A DNA stretch of 20,308 nt from JAICYJ01 sp035473255 (lineage in GTDB: Bacteria > Actinomycetota > Thermoleophilia > Gaiellales > JAICJC01): assembly GCA_035473255.1 (NCBI GenBank), contig DATIOK010000140.1, forward strand, positions 1-20,308, in the 5' to 3' direction. Within the stretch, counting starts at the first letter, position 1; each line of letters starts with the position of its first letter. The translations under genes and the position numbers were made by a program. This document shows positions 6,889 to 15,300 of the stretch, piece after piece. A model generated the notes under the pieces. It ran no database searches. It saw only the letters and a program-made list of their open reading frames with translations, and was not told the origin of the DNA.

Positions 6889-8745
6889 TCAGGCTCCCTG
6901 GGGCTCGAACACGCGAAGGCTGTTGATGGCGGAATCGATCGCATTGGCGGCAGTCTGCCCGAGACCGCAGATGGACGCGTCACGCATCGCCTGCGCGATC
7001 TCGGCCAGCAGCGCGGTCTCGTCGGCCACGCTGCCGCGCGGCCGGTCGGAGGCGAGGCGCAACAGCGCCTCCTGCTGGCGAACCGTGCCGACACGGCAGG
7101 GGACGCACTGCCCGCAGGACTCGTCGCGGAAGAAGGCGGCGATGCGAAGCAGGATCGGCACCAGGTCGACGGTCTGGTCGAACACCAGCACCACGCCCGA
7201 GCCGAGCGTCGCTCCGGCGGCGCGCGTCGCCTCGAACGAGAGCTCGAGGTCGAGCATGTCCGGGCCGACGAAGCCGCCGGCCGCGCCGCCCAGCAGCACG
7301 GCCTTGAGGTCGTTGCCGTCGCGGACACCGCCGGCCATCTCGAGCACCTCGCGCAGCGTCACGCCGAACGGCGCCTCGTACAGGCCCGGCCGCTGGACGC
7401 ATCCCGCCAGGCAGAACAGCCGCGTGCCGGTGGACTGCTCGGTTCCGATCGCGGCGAACGCGGCGCCGCCGTCGTGCAGGATGCCGAGCACGTTCAGCAG
7501 GCTCTCGACGTTGTTGACGACGGTGGGTTTGGCGAACAGGCCCTTGTCGACCGGGAACGGCGGCTTGCTGCGTGGCTCTCCGCGGTACCCCTCGATCGAG
7601 TTGAAGAGGGCGGTCTCCTCGCCGCAGATGTAGGCGCCGGCGCCCTTGCGCAACTCGATGTCGAAGCGAAAGCCGCGGCCCATCACGTCGTCGCCCAGCA
7701 GCCCTCGCGACCGGCACTGCTCGATCGCATGCTCGAGCCGCGACCAGGCCAGCGGGTACTCGCCGCGCAGGTAGATGTAGCCGTGCTCGGCGGCGGTGGC
7801 GAACCCGGCGACGGTCAGCGCCTCGATCAGCGCGAACGGATCGCTCTCGATCACCACCCGGTCCTTGAAGGTGCCCGGCTCCGACTCGTCGGCGTTGCAG
7901 ACGATGTAGTGCGGCATCGAGGGGTTGCGGCCGACGGCATCCCACTTGCGGCCGGTCGGGAAGGCCGCCCCGCCGCGGCCCAGCAGCTTCGAGTCGGTGA
8001 CCTCGCGGATCACCCCGGCGGGCCCGATGTCGAACGCGGTTCGCAGCGCCTCATAGCCGCCCGCGCTGCGGTAGCTGTCCAGGCTGCCCGGGTCGACCGT
8101 ACCGACGCGGTGCAGCAGCCGCAGGCCGTCGCCGCCGTCCTCGGTCTGCGGTGCCAGCGTCTCGGTGCGCTGCTGGCTGGTGCCGGCCAGCGCCGCCGAC
8201 ACGTCCGCCGCGGTGGCGTTGCTGATCGAGTGGTCGCCGGGCGTCTCGCCCGCTCTGGTGACCAGCACCGCCGGAGCCTGCTCGCACAGGCCCAGGCAGG
8301 GGCTCTCCAGCCAGATCGCCGAGCCGTTCGATGGGCGCTCACCGGAGGGCCCGATCGTGCGCTCGAGCTCCGCCACCAGCTCGCCGCTGCCGCTGCACAT
8401 GCAGGCGATGTCGGTGCAGATGTGTGCGACCACCGGCGCCCGCGGCTCCAGCGCGAACAGCGCGTAGAAGCTGGCCACGCCGTAGGCCTCGGCCGGCGGC
8501 ACCGTCAGGCGGCGGCAGGCGTAGCCGAGCCCGGCCTGGCTGATCCAGCCGACCCTCCCCTGCAGCGCGTGCAGCACCGGCAGCAGCAGGTGGCGCTGCG
8601 CCCGGGCGGCGTGGCCGCCGTGTGCGGCGTGGCCGTCGTCTCCCCGGTCGCCACCGACCCAGGCCGAGTCCGGCGGCCCCAGCACCGAGTCGACCGCCGC
8701 GCGCTCTGCCTCCGTCGGCTCCTGGTTCGTGAGGCGCAGGTCCAT
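6889..8745 (-). CDS. Formate dehydrogenase NAD(H)-binding beta subunit, NuoE-NuoF fusion
   Basis: The protein has 618 residues. Positions about 50-190 form a NuoE-like thioredoxin-fold [2Fe-2S] domain with C110-x4-C115 and C150-x3-C154 (CTDIAC, CLGLC). Residues about 225-618 are NuoF-like: GRGGAAFPTG (257-266, FMN/NADH loop), CNADESEPGTFKDR, GAGAYICGEETAL (368-380), an SLBB region, and the final [4Fe-4S] motif ESCGQCVPCRVGT with C544, C547, C550 and C593. This is the diaphorase module that passes formate electrons to NAD+. The short His/Ala/Gly-rich stretch at 30-50 is unusual. The start ATG lies three bases after the stop of the catalytic gene and the stop directly abuts the next start, so all three are one transcript. 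Family assignment is firm; NAD+ rather than NADP+ is inferred. Confidence 0.92.
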   Translation of the reverse strand: MDLRLTNQEPTEAERAAVDSVLGPPDSAWVGGDRGDDGHAAHGGHAARAQRHLLLPVLHALQGRVGWISQAGLGYACRRLTVPPAEAYGVASFYALFALEPRAPVVAHICTDIACMCSGSGELVAELERTIGPSGERPSNGSAIWLESPCLGLCEQAPAVLVTRAGETPGDHSISNATAADVSAALAGTSQQRTETLAPQTEDGGDGLRLLHRVGTVDPGSLDSYRSAGGYEALRTAFDIGPAGVIREVTDSKLLGRGGAAFPTGRKWDAVGRNPSMPHYIVCNADESEPGTFKDRVVIESDPFALIEALTVAGFATAAEHGYIYLRGEYPLAWSRLEHAIEQCRSRGLLGDDVMGRGFRFDIELRKGAGAYICGEETALFNSIEGYRGEPRSKPPFPVDKGLFAKPTVVNNVESLLNVLGILHDGGAAFAAIGTEQSTGTRLFCLAGCVQRPGLYEAPFGVTLREVLEMAGGVRDGNDLKAVLLGGAAGGFVGPDMLDLELSFEATRAAGATLGSGVVLVFDQTVDLVPILLRIAAFFRDESCGQCVPCRVGTVRQQEALLRLASDRPRGSVADETALLAEIAQAMRDASICGLGQTAANAIDSAINSLRVFEPQGA

Positions 8746-8748
8746 CGG

Positions 8749-10698
8749 CTAGCGGGCCGCCACGTTGGCGCCGGCGGCGGTCTGCTGCTCGGCGTCCGGT
8801 GCGCTGAGCTTGTCCACCCGGATCGCGGTGGCCTTGAATTCGGCGGTGCCGGACTTCGGGTCGGTCGCGTCGATCGTGAGGATGTTCGTCTCCACCTCGT
8901 CCGGGAAGTGCAGCGTCATGAAGGCCAGGCCGGGGCGTAGCGACGAATCGATCCGCACCGGCGCCTCGACCGACCCGCGGCGCGAGCTGACGCGCACCTG
9001 CTCCCCGTCGGCGACGGCCAGGCGCGCCGCGTCCTCCGGCGACAGGTCGAGCGACTCCCCGCGCCGCAGCGGCGAGCTGTAGCCGCCGCTCTGCACGCCC
9101 GTGTTGTAGGAGTCCAGGCGGCGCCCGGTCGTCAGCCGAATCGGGAATTCGTCCGACAGCTCGTCCACCGGCGCCACGTTGTTGACGACGTTGAACGGGG
9201 CCGGCTCGCCGCTCGCCTTCGGTTCGTCCCACAGCCGCGCATGCAGGAACAGCTCGCCCTCGTGCTGCTCGTCCCAGCACGGCCACTGGATGCCCCCCAG
9301 CTCGGCCAGCCGCGGGTACGTCATGCCGCGGTGCATCGGCGACAGCGACCGCAGCTCGGTCCACACATCCTCGGGGCCACCGTAGCTCCACTCGTGGCCC
9401 ATCCGGCGGGCGATCTCGACAACGATCTCGATGTCGTCGCGGGCCTGGCCGGGCGGGTCGAGCGCCTTGCGCACGCGCTGCACGCGGCGCTCGCTGTTGG
9501 TGACCGTGCCCTCGGCCTCGCACCAGCTGACGGATGCGGGCAGCACGACGTCGGCAAGCTCGGCCGTGCGGGTCAGGAAGATGTCCTGGACGACCAGGTG
9601 GTCGAGGCTCTCGAGCAGGTGCAGCGTGTGGGCGGCGTCGGCCTCGGACTGCGCCGGGTTCTCGCCGACCACGTACAGCGAGCGCAGCTCGCCGCGCTCC
9701 ATGGCCTCGAACATCTGCGTCAGGTGCCAGCCGTACTTCGGCTGGATGGTCGTGTTCCAGGCGGCCTCGTACCGGGCCCGGGCCTCGTGGTCCGACTCGA
9801 CGTCCTGGAACCCGGGAAGCTTGTTGGGGATGGCGCCCATGTCGCCGCCGCCCTGCACGTTGTTCTGGCCGCGCAGCGGGTTCAGGCCCGATCCGTAGCG
9901 GCCGACATGGCCGGTCAAGAGCGCCAGGTTGATCAGCGCGAACACATTGTCCACCGCGTTGTGGTGCTCGGTGATGCCGAGCGTCCAGCAGATCATGGCC
10001 CTGTCGGCACGGGCATAGGCGAGCGCCGACTCGCGGATCGCGTCGGCCGGGATGCCGGTGTCGCGCTCGGCCCGCTCCAGCGTGTAGGGCTCGACGCTGG
10101 CGGCGTACTCCTCAAAGCCGGTGGTGGCGCGATCGATGAACTGGCGGTTGTGCAGGCCGGCGTGGATGATCACGCGCGCCATCGCGTTTGAGAGCGCGAC
10201 GTCGCTGCCCACGTCGAGGCCGAGCCAGGTGTCGGCCCACTGGGCGGAGCCGGTCCGGCGGGGATCGACGACGAACAGGCGCGCGCCGTTGTTCACGGCC
10301 TTCAGCACGCGATGGAAGAAGATCGGATGGGTTTCACGAGCGTTCGAGCCCCACAGGAAGATCAGATCGGTCTCCTCGACCTCCCGGTAGGAGCTGGTAC
10401 CGCCCCCGGCCCCGAACACCGTCGCCAGACCGACGACGCTGGGTGCGTGTCAAGTCCGGTTGCAGCTGTCGATGTTGTTGGTGCCCATGACGACGCGCGT
10501 GAACTTCTGGGTGATGAAGTTCACCTCGTTGGTCGCCTTGGAGCAGCTGAACAGCCCAAACGCATTCGGGTTGCCGGCAGCGCGCACCGCATCGAAACCA
10601 GCGGCGGCTCGATCGAGCGCCTCGTCCCAGGTGGCGGGTCGCAGCGCGCCGCCCTCGCGCACCATCGGCTGGGTCAGCCGGGTTAGTTTCTTCCGCAT
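8749..10698 (-). CDS. fdhA: Selenocysteine-containing formate dehydrogenase catalytic subunit (body only; TGA at 10450-10452 read as Sec)
   Basis: Read through one TGA, this gives 649 residues of a bis-MGD formate dehydrogenase. Before the TGA the sequence is TNEVNFITQKFTRVVMGTNN-IDSCNRT; after it, HAPSVVGL. The motif CNRT-U83-H84-APSV lines up with the VUHGPSV active site of E. coli FdhF, giving the Mo-ligand Sec and catalytic His. Later NPLRGQNNVQGGGDMG contains the conserved active-site Arg. The C-terminal dinucleotide-binding domain includes FPIRLTTGRRLDSYNTG. The start ATG 10698 follows an unusually strong Shine-Dalgarno, GGAGGTGATC (10703-10712), and an in-frame TGA lies nine bases upstream. 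The protein therefore genuinely lacks the N-terminal [4Fe-4S] domain, which is encoded at 5950-6888. It oxidises formate to CO2 (or the reverse) in the cytoplasm. SelA/B/C and FdhD must lie elsewhere. Confidence 0.93.
10420..10438 (-). promoter_or_regulatory. Bacterial SECIS-like hairpin in fdhA
   Basis: On the minus strand the RNA folds as C-G-U-C-G-U-C, loop GGUCU, G-G-C-G-A-C-G: seven pairs including one U-G, with no mismatch. The GGUCUG begins exactly 18 bases after the UGA, the same distance and loop sequence as I recall for E. coli fdhF, whose loop is bound by SelB. It lies inside the coding frame immediately after the Sec codon. Confidence 0.85.
10450..10452 (-). other. In-frame TGA selenocysteine codon of fdhA
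   Basis: The frame is fully open and conserved on both sides of this TGA, and the residue falls at the known Sec/Cys Mo-ligand position, followed by the conserved His. The SECIS-like stem-loop follows. It should be annotated as a translational exception, not as a gene end. Confidence 0.92.
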
Positions 10699-10858
10699 AT
10701 CCGATCACCTCCCCTCGAAGCTCGAAAAGGCCCGGAAAACCGGCTCCGGTACGTACATGATGCCATTCTCAGCCCGAAACGGCAGTGGAGAACCGGCCAC
10801 TTCGACGGGAGGAGCGCCTCACCTCGACTGCGGTATAACGCCGGGGAGGGATGTGAGG
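10699..10858. promoter_or_regulatory. Divergent promoter region between fdhA and the DUF4396 gene
   Basis: This 160-base region drives the fdh operon leftward and the DUF4396 gene rightward. It contains the fdhA Shine-Dalgarno (10703-10712), a CCGG-AAAA-CCGG palindrome (10732-10743), a GTACGTAC palindrome around 10750, a TATAAC box (10834-10839) and a GGGGAGGG ribosome site (10843-10850). No -35 pair is convincing on either strand. Confidence 0.45.
10834..10839 (+). promoter_or_regulatory. TATAAC -10-like box before the DUF4396 gene
   Basis: TATAAC lies 19 bases before ATG 10859 and just before the GGGGAGGG Shine-Dalgarno, so a transcript starting about seven bases later would have a very short leader. 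The assignment is from sequence only. Confidence 0.35.
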
Positions 10859-11338
10859 ATGGATCCGGCACATGGAATGGCTCACGACCACACTCCGGCA
10901 AATGGCCGGGAAGTCTGGCTTCTGGCCGTGGCGGCGACGCTGCACTGCCTCACCGGCTGTGCGATCGGGGAGGTGCTGGGCATGGTAATCGCGACCGCGA
11001 TCGGGCTCGGCAACGCGGCCTCGATCGTGCTCTCGATCGTGCTGGCGTTCACGTTCGGGTACGGGCTGACGATCCGCCCGCTGCTGGCCGTAATGAGCCT
11101 GGGCCGGGCCACGCGGCTGGCCCTCGCCTCGGACACGGTGTCGATCACCACCATGGAGATCGTCGACAACCTGTTCATCATCGCCGTCCCGGGCGCGCTC
11201 GCCGCCGGCCTCGCGGACGGCGTGTTCTGGTGGAGCCTGGCGGCGTCGCTGGCGGTCGCGTTCGTGCTCACCGTCCCGGTCAACCGCTGGCTGATCGGCC
11301 GCGGCCGCGGCCATGCCGTGATGCACGCGTACCACTAG
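10859..11338 (+). CDS. DUF4396 family membrane protein
   Basis: The protein has 159 residues and about four membrane helices (roughly 20-48, 54-80, 100-118, 122-143). The DUF4396 hallmarks are LHCLTGCAIGEVLGM (residues 28-42), in which one His, two Cys and a Glu lie within a membrane helix, and the SDTVSITTMEIVDN block (91-104). Both ends are His-rich (HGMAHDH and HAVMHAYH), which suggests metal contact. The function of the family is not established; the His/Cys-lined helix makes a metal- or redox-related membrane role a reasonable guess only. The start ATG 10859 is eight bases after GGGGAGGG; GTG 10853 and ATG 10877 are alternatives. It is divergent from the formate dehydrogenase operon, so shared control is possible but unproven. 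Confidence 0.85.
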   Translation: MDPAHGMAHDHTPANGREVWLLAVAATLHCLTGCAIGEVLGMVIATAIGLGNAASIVLSIVLAFTFGYGLTIRPLLAVMSLGRATRLALASDTVSITTMEIVDNLFIIAVPGALAAGLADGVFWWSLAASLAVAFVLTVPVNRWLIGRGRGHAVMHAYH

Positions 11339-11355
11339 AAGGTGATTCCACGCGC

Positions 11356-11361
11356 TACCGT
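11356..11361 (+). promoter_or_regulatory. TANNNT box (TACCGT) before the small anchored protein at 11372
   Basis: TACCGT ends exactly 10 bases before GTG 11372, the same geometry as TAGGAT before 2678. It supports choosing GTG 11372 as the start and a leaderless transcript. Confidence 0.45.
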
Positions 11362-11371
11362 TCCTGGTGTC

Positions 11372-11794
11372 GTGATCAGGTACGCAAAGATCGGATACCG
11401 GCTGGCGGGCATGGCCGCGATCGTCGCGCCGCTGCTGCGCGAGTCCCGCTCGTGGCACGCCGATCAGGGCCCTGAGGTGTCGGAGCTGCTGCGGCCGCGG
11501 CCGGCCGAGACGCTGGACGCACTTGGTTACTGGATCGACCGCCGGCGCCGGCTGCCGTTCTACCGCCGAAGCGACCGGCGCGAGGCCGAGCAGATGATCC
11601 GAGTCTGGCAGGAGCGGGCTGTGCATGACGTCCCGGCCGCTCCGCTGGAGGCGCTGACGAGCGGCCGGGTGATCGCGGTCGGCGGGCAGGTCGCCCGCTA
11701 CCACGCCGGACGCTGGCTGACCCGCCTCTCCCGCGGCGCCCTGATCGCCGCAATGATGCTGGCGCTGCTGATCGTGCTGGCCGCTCGCCTCTAG
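11372..11794 (+). CDS. Hypothetical small protein with C-terminal membrane helix
   Basis: The protein has 140 residues and no recognised family. The N-terminus (VIRYAKIGYRLAGMAAIVAP) is weakly amphipathic and hydrophobic. The middle is charged, with a WIDRRRRLPFYRRSDRREAE stretch that is strongly basic. The C-terminus is a clear membrane helix, RGALIAAMMLALLIVLAARL, ending two residues after an Arg. This makes a tail-anchored inner-membrane protein with a cytosolic basic domain likely. The start GTG 11372 is chosen because it stands 10 bases after TACCGT; GTG 11342 would need translation through that promoter box. The stop TAG shares the tetranucleotide CTAG with the stop of the convergent cupin gene. 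No function can be assigned. Confidence 0.65.
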   Translation: MIRYAKIGYRLAGMAAIVAPLLRESRSWHADQGPEVSELLRPRPAETLDALGYWIDRRRRLPFYRRSDRREAEQMIRVWQERAVHDVPAAPLEALTSGRVIAVGGQVARYHAGRWLTRLSRGALIAAMMLALLIVLAARL

Positions 11795-12201
11795 CGCGAA
11801 GCCGGCGCGACCGAGTACTCGGCGTCGCTGACGTGCTCGTTCCAGGTGGCGTTGTTGCCCGCCTCGTCGACGTCGAGCATCGCGAGGTGGGTCATGAAGC
11901 GGTCGGGAGCGGCACCGTGCCAGTGTTCCTCCCCCGGCTCGAAGAAGACGCGGTCTCCCGGGCGGATCTCCTCGACCGGGCCACCGCGGCGCTGGGCCCG
12001 GCCGATGCCCTCGGTCACGAAGATGGTCTGCCCGTTGGGATGGGTGTGCCAGGCGGTGCGGGCGCCGGGCGTGAAGTGGACGCTGTTCGCGCTCAGGCGT
12101 GAGCCCGCCGAGGGGGCCGCCACCGCGTCGATGTAGACCGCTCCGGTGAACCAGTCGGACGGCCCGCGGGCGGTCTCGATGCTGTTTCTGGTCAGCTGCA
12201 T
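11791..12201 (-). CDS. Cupin protein of the manganese hydroxynitrile-lyase-like family
   Basis: This 136-residue single-domain cupin resembles bacterial (R)-selective cupin hydroxynitrile lyases and carboxymuconolactone-associated cupins. The SDWFTGAVYIDAV opening, the WHTHPNGQT metal motif (H52, H54, Q58) and the second-motif His in PGEEHWHGAA (H93) match the 3His-1Gln Mn/Fe site of that group; the ending THLAM...W-NEHVSDAEY is also typical. It is a soluble cytoplasmic protein. The start ATG 12201 is preceded by AAGGAG six bases away. True cyanohydrin lyase activity is known only for a few members, so the physiological reaction here is open. It is divergent from the large surface-protein gene, and its stop overlaps that of the convergent 11372 gene in CTAG. 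Confidence 0.88.
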   Translation of the reverse strand: MQLTRNSIETARGPSDWFTGAVYIDAVAAPSAGSRLSANSVHFTPGARTAWHTHPNGQTIFVTEGIGRAQRRGGPVEEIRPGDRVFFEPGEEHWHGAAPDRFMTHLAMLDVDEAGNNATWNEHVSDAEYSVAPASR

Positions 12202-12240
12202 GTGCGTCTCCTTGGCGTCGGGATCGGGCCCTGGCCCACG

Positions 12241-12246
12241 AGTCTA
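12241..12246 (-). promoter_or_regulatory. TAGACT -10-like box for the cupin gene
   Basis: Read on the minus strand, TAGACT lies 39 bases before ATG 12201, with AAGGAG (12208-12213) in between, giving a leadered transcript. Motif and position only. Confidence 0.35.
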
Positions 12247-12294
12247 GGCGGAGTGGCCCACGGGGCCCGGGTTGCCCGCGCATCCGAGCGGTGC

Positions 12295-12300
12295 TAGCGT
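12295..12300 (+). promoter_or_regulatory. TANNNT box (TAGCGT) before the adhesin-sortase gene
   Basis: TAGCGT, preceded by TGC (an extended -10-like context), ends 30 bases before ATG 12331. A transcript would start near 12307 with a leader of about 24 bases; no strong Shine-Dalgarno is seen in it. Confidence 0.35.
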
Positions 12301-12330
12301 CGAGCACGCGCGCCACGTGGCAAACGGCGC

Positions 12331-15300
12331 ATGGGGAGCAGAATCGGGGTGGGTGTGGGCCCACGGTCAACGGAATGGGGACTGGCCTTGCGCGTGGCGG
12401 CCTGCGCGTGCTTGGTCCTCAGCATAGAGCGGATCGCCAGCGCCGCGGCGACTCCTACCCGAAGCCCGGCGACTTCCGCCGCGGCGCCGGTTGTGCCTGC
12501 CGGGTGCAGCTTCGCGCAGGCTGGGACGGGGACGTTTGCAAGCACGCTCTGCTGGCTGGACCTTTCCGCGTACAACCCGACCGCGGCGTCGAAACCGGCC
12601 GGCCAGCCCATGACCGTGACGCTCCCCGGCGGCTACACGATCAGGTTCAACCTGCACGTGTCCGGAGGGCCGGTGGCGGCGACCAGTTTCCCGACATTCG
12701 TGGATTCGTTCCTGGGAAACAACGGCCACTACACCGGCGTTTCCGGGCGGCCGGCGCTGGACCAGACGACGCGCGGTACCACGACCACTGCGACGCTGGA
12801 CGGGATCACGGTGACCGGACCAGGTGGCGTGCCCGAGACGGGCTACGCGTTCGTGGGCGCGGACGCGGAATCGACGGACCGCCAAGAGTCCATAACGTGG
12901 ACGGCGAACACGCCGTTCACGCTGTTGGAACCGGTTGGGAACGCGTGCAACTCGGGTTCGGCGCTGACCGGAGTCGGCACGAAGACGGTCACGTGTACCG
13001 CATCGGTATCGAACACGAAGACTGGAACGCCGATGCTGGCCGCTCAGGCGCCAAGCTCGATCGCACAAGAGATGGTTGGAGGAGGTCGTCAGGGCGTCGC
13101 CTTCGGGGTGCTCGTGTCCACCGTCCAACTGAACAAGCAGGTGACGAGCAGGATCGATCCGTCCGACGCGTTTGGGGTCAGCATCCACTCGCTGCCGTCA
13201 AACGACCTGCTCGGCTCGGCCAACACGGGCACGGCAAACACGGCTTCGACCGGCCCGATCACCGTCCTCACCAGCGATGTCGGTTCCAGCTTCACGTTCG
13301 CAGAGCAGATCACCTCCGGGCTTCCATCGAACTACACGGAGTCGTGGTCGTGTACGCGAAACGGCGCCTCCGATCCGGCGCTCCCGTCCGGGGACATCGG
13401 ACGCTCCGCGACGGTCACGGTGGGCATCGGCGACTTCGTCGACTGCACGATCACGAACACGTCCGAGCCCGTACGGATCGCCCTGCAGAAGAACGCGGAG
13501 GTGCCCACCGACGTGAACGGCAACGGCCTCACCGACGCCGGGGACACGATCGCATTCACGTTCACGGTGACCAACACCGGTGTCCTGCCGCTGTCGAGCA
13601 TCAGCGTCTCCGACCCGACCGCCGGATCGATCACGTGCCCGGATCCGACCCTGGCAACCGGCGAATCGGAGACCTGCACCGCGGACAACGTCTACACGGT
13701 CACCGCGGCCGACGAGGCGGCCGGGTCGGTCACGAACACGGCCACCGCAAGCGGGGTGCCGCCGGGCACGACCCTGGCGAGCCACTCGCCGCCGTCTTCG
13801 ACGACAACGCCGACCGAGAGTCCGCGGCCGCTAGTGTCGATCATCAAGACCGGAGTCGCGTCAGGCGGGTTCGGAAGCCCTCTGCGTGCGGGCCAAACCA
13901 TCTCCTACACCTATCTGGTGACGAACATCGGAAACGTCGTCCTGACCTCGGTCGCAGTCGACGATCCGACGCTCGGCTCCGTCACGTGCCCGACGCCTGC
14001 GCCACCCGGGCTCGGCATCGGAGCGTCGGTCACCTGCAACGCCGACAGCGACTACATCGTCACCGCAGCCGATGTCGCACGCGGGTCGGTGACCGACACC
14101 GCCACCGCGACCGGCGAGGGCGGTACCGGCAGCACCAGCCCTCCGTCGGATCCGTCGACCGAGATCATCCAGACAGAGCCGCCCGCGCCTGAGGTGGCGA
14201 TCCACAAGCTGGGTCACGTCTCTCCCGTGGCTGATCAGGACGCCGCCGAGCTGGGCGACACCGTCCACTACACCTATCTGGTCACCAACATCGGCAACGT
14301 CAACCTGACGTCGGTGGCGGTCGATGACCCGGCCATCGGCTCCGTCACCTGCCCCACACCGGCGCCACCCGGGCTCGCGCCGGGCAGCTCACTGACCTGC
14401 ACCGCCGACGCGCCGCACACCGTCACGCAGGACGACCTCGATGCCGGCGAGGTGACCGACACCGCCACCGCCACCGGGGTCGGAGAAGCGGGTGGCACCA
14501 GCCCGCGGTCAGACCCGGCGACGGTCACGATCCCGGCGGTGGACGGCGCCCCGCAGGTCTCGATCGTGAAGAGCGGTGCCGTCTCGCCCTCAGCCGATCA
14601 GGGCGGCGTGCTGGTCGATGACACCATCGCCTACTCCTACCTCGTGACGAACACCGGCAACGTCAGCCTCACATCGGTCACGGTCAACGATCCCACGGGC
14701 GGGCCGGTCACCTGCCCAACGCCGTCGCCGTCCCAGGGGCCGGGCGATTCGGTGACGTGCACAGCCGACACAGCGCACACCGTCACCCAGGACGAGGTCA
14801 ATGCCGGCCAGGTCACCGACACGGCAACCGCCACCGGCACCGGAGTCCGCGGCGGCGACTCACCACCTTCCGATCCGTCGACCGTGACGATCCCGGCTGC
14901 GACGGTGGTCTCGGTCTCGCTGGACAAGCTCGCGACCGTCGACCCGGCCGGCGACCAGCTCGGCGCCACGGTGGGCGACACCATCCACTACGCCTACCTC
15001 GTCACCAACACGGGCAACGTCAGCCTGACTGCGGTAACGGTCGACGACCCGGCGATCGGCCAGGTCACCTGTCCCACACCGTCGCCGCCATTGGCTCCGC
15101 TCAGCTCGGTCATCTGCACCGCCGACAACGCCCACACCGTGACCACCGCAGACGTCGACGCCGGCTTCGTGACCGACACCGCGACAGCCACCGGCACGGG
15201 GGTGATCGGCGGCACCTCCGGCGCGTCCGATCCGGCGACAGCAACCATGCCTACGGCGCCGGCGACGCCGCTGGTCGCTGTCGCTAAGAACGGTGCGGTG

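Noticed and set aside
6028..8940. A 970-codon open frame on the plus strand opposite the formate dehydrogenase operon
   Set aside because: It runs antisense to two genes with clear family motifs, and its composition (Arg/Ala/Gly/Val/His low complexity) is what a GC-rich complement gives. No domain is recognisable.
10450..10452. fdhA as a pseudogene broken by a nonsense mutation
   Set aside because: The TGA falls exactly at the selenocysteine site with conserved flanks and a SECIS-like hairpin, and the rest of the frame is intact.
12291..14192. A 633-codon plus-strand frame overlapping the surface-protein gene, and a minus-strand frame of 532 codons at 14860-16458
   Set aside because: Both are out-of-frame shadows of the repeat protein, rich in Arg/Gly/His with no coherent domain, while the 1399-residue frame has repeats, signal peptide and sortase motifs.
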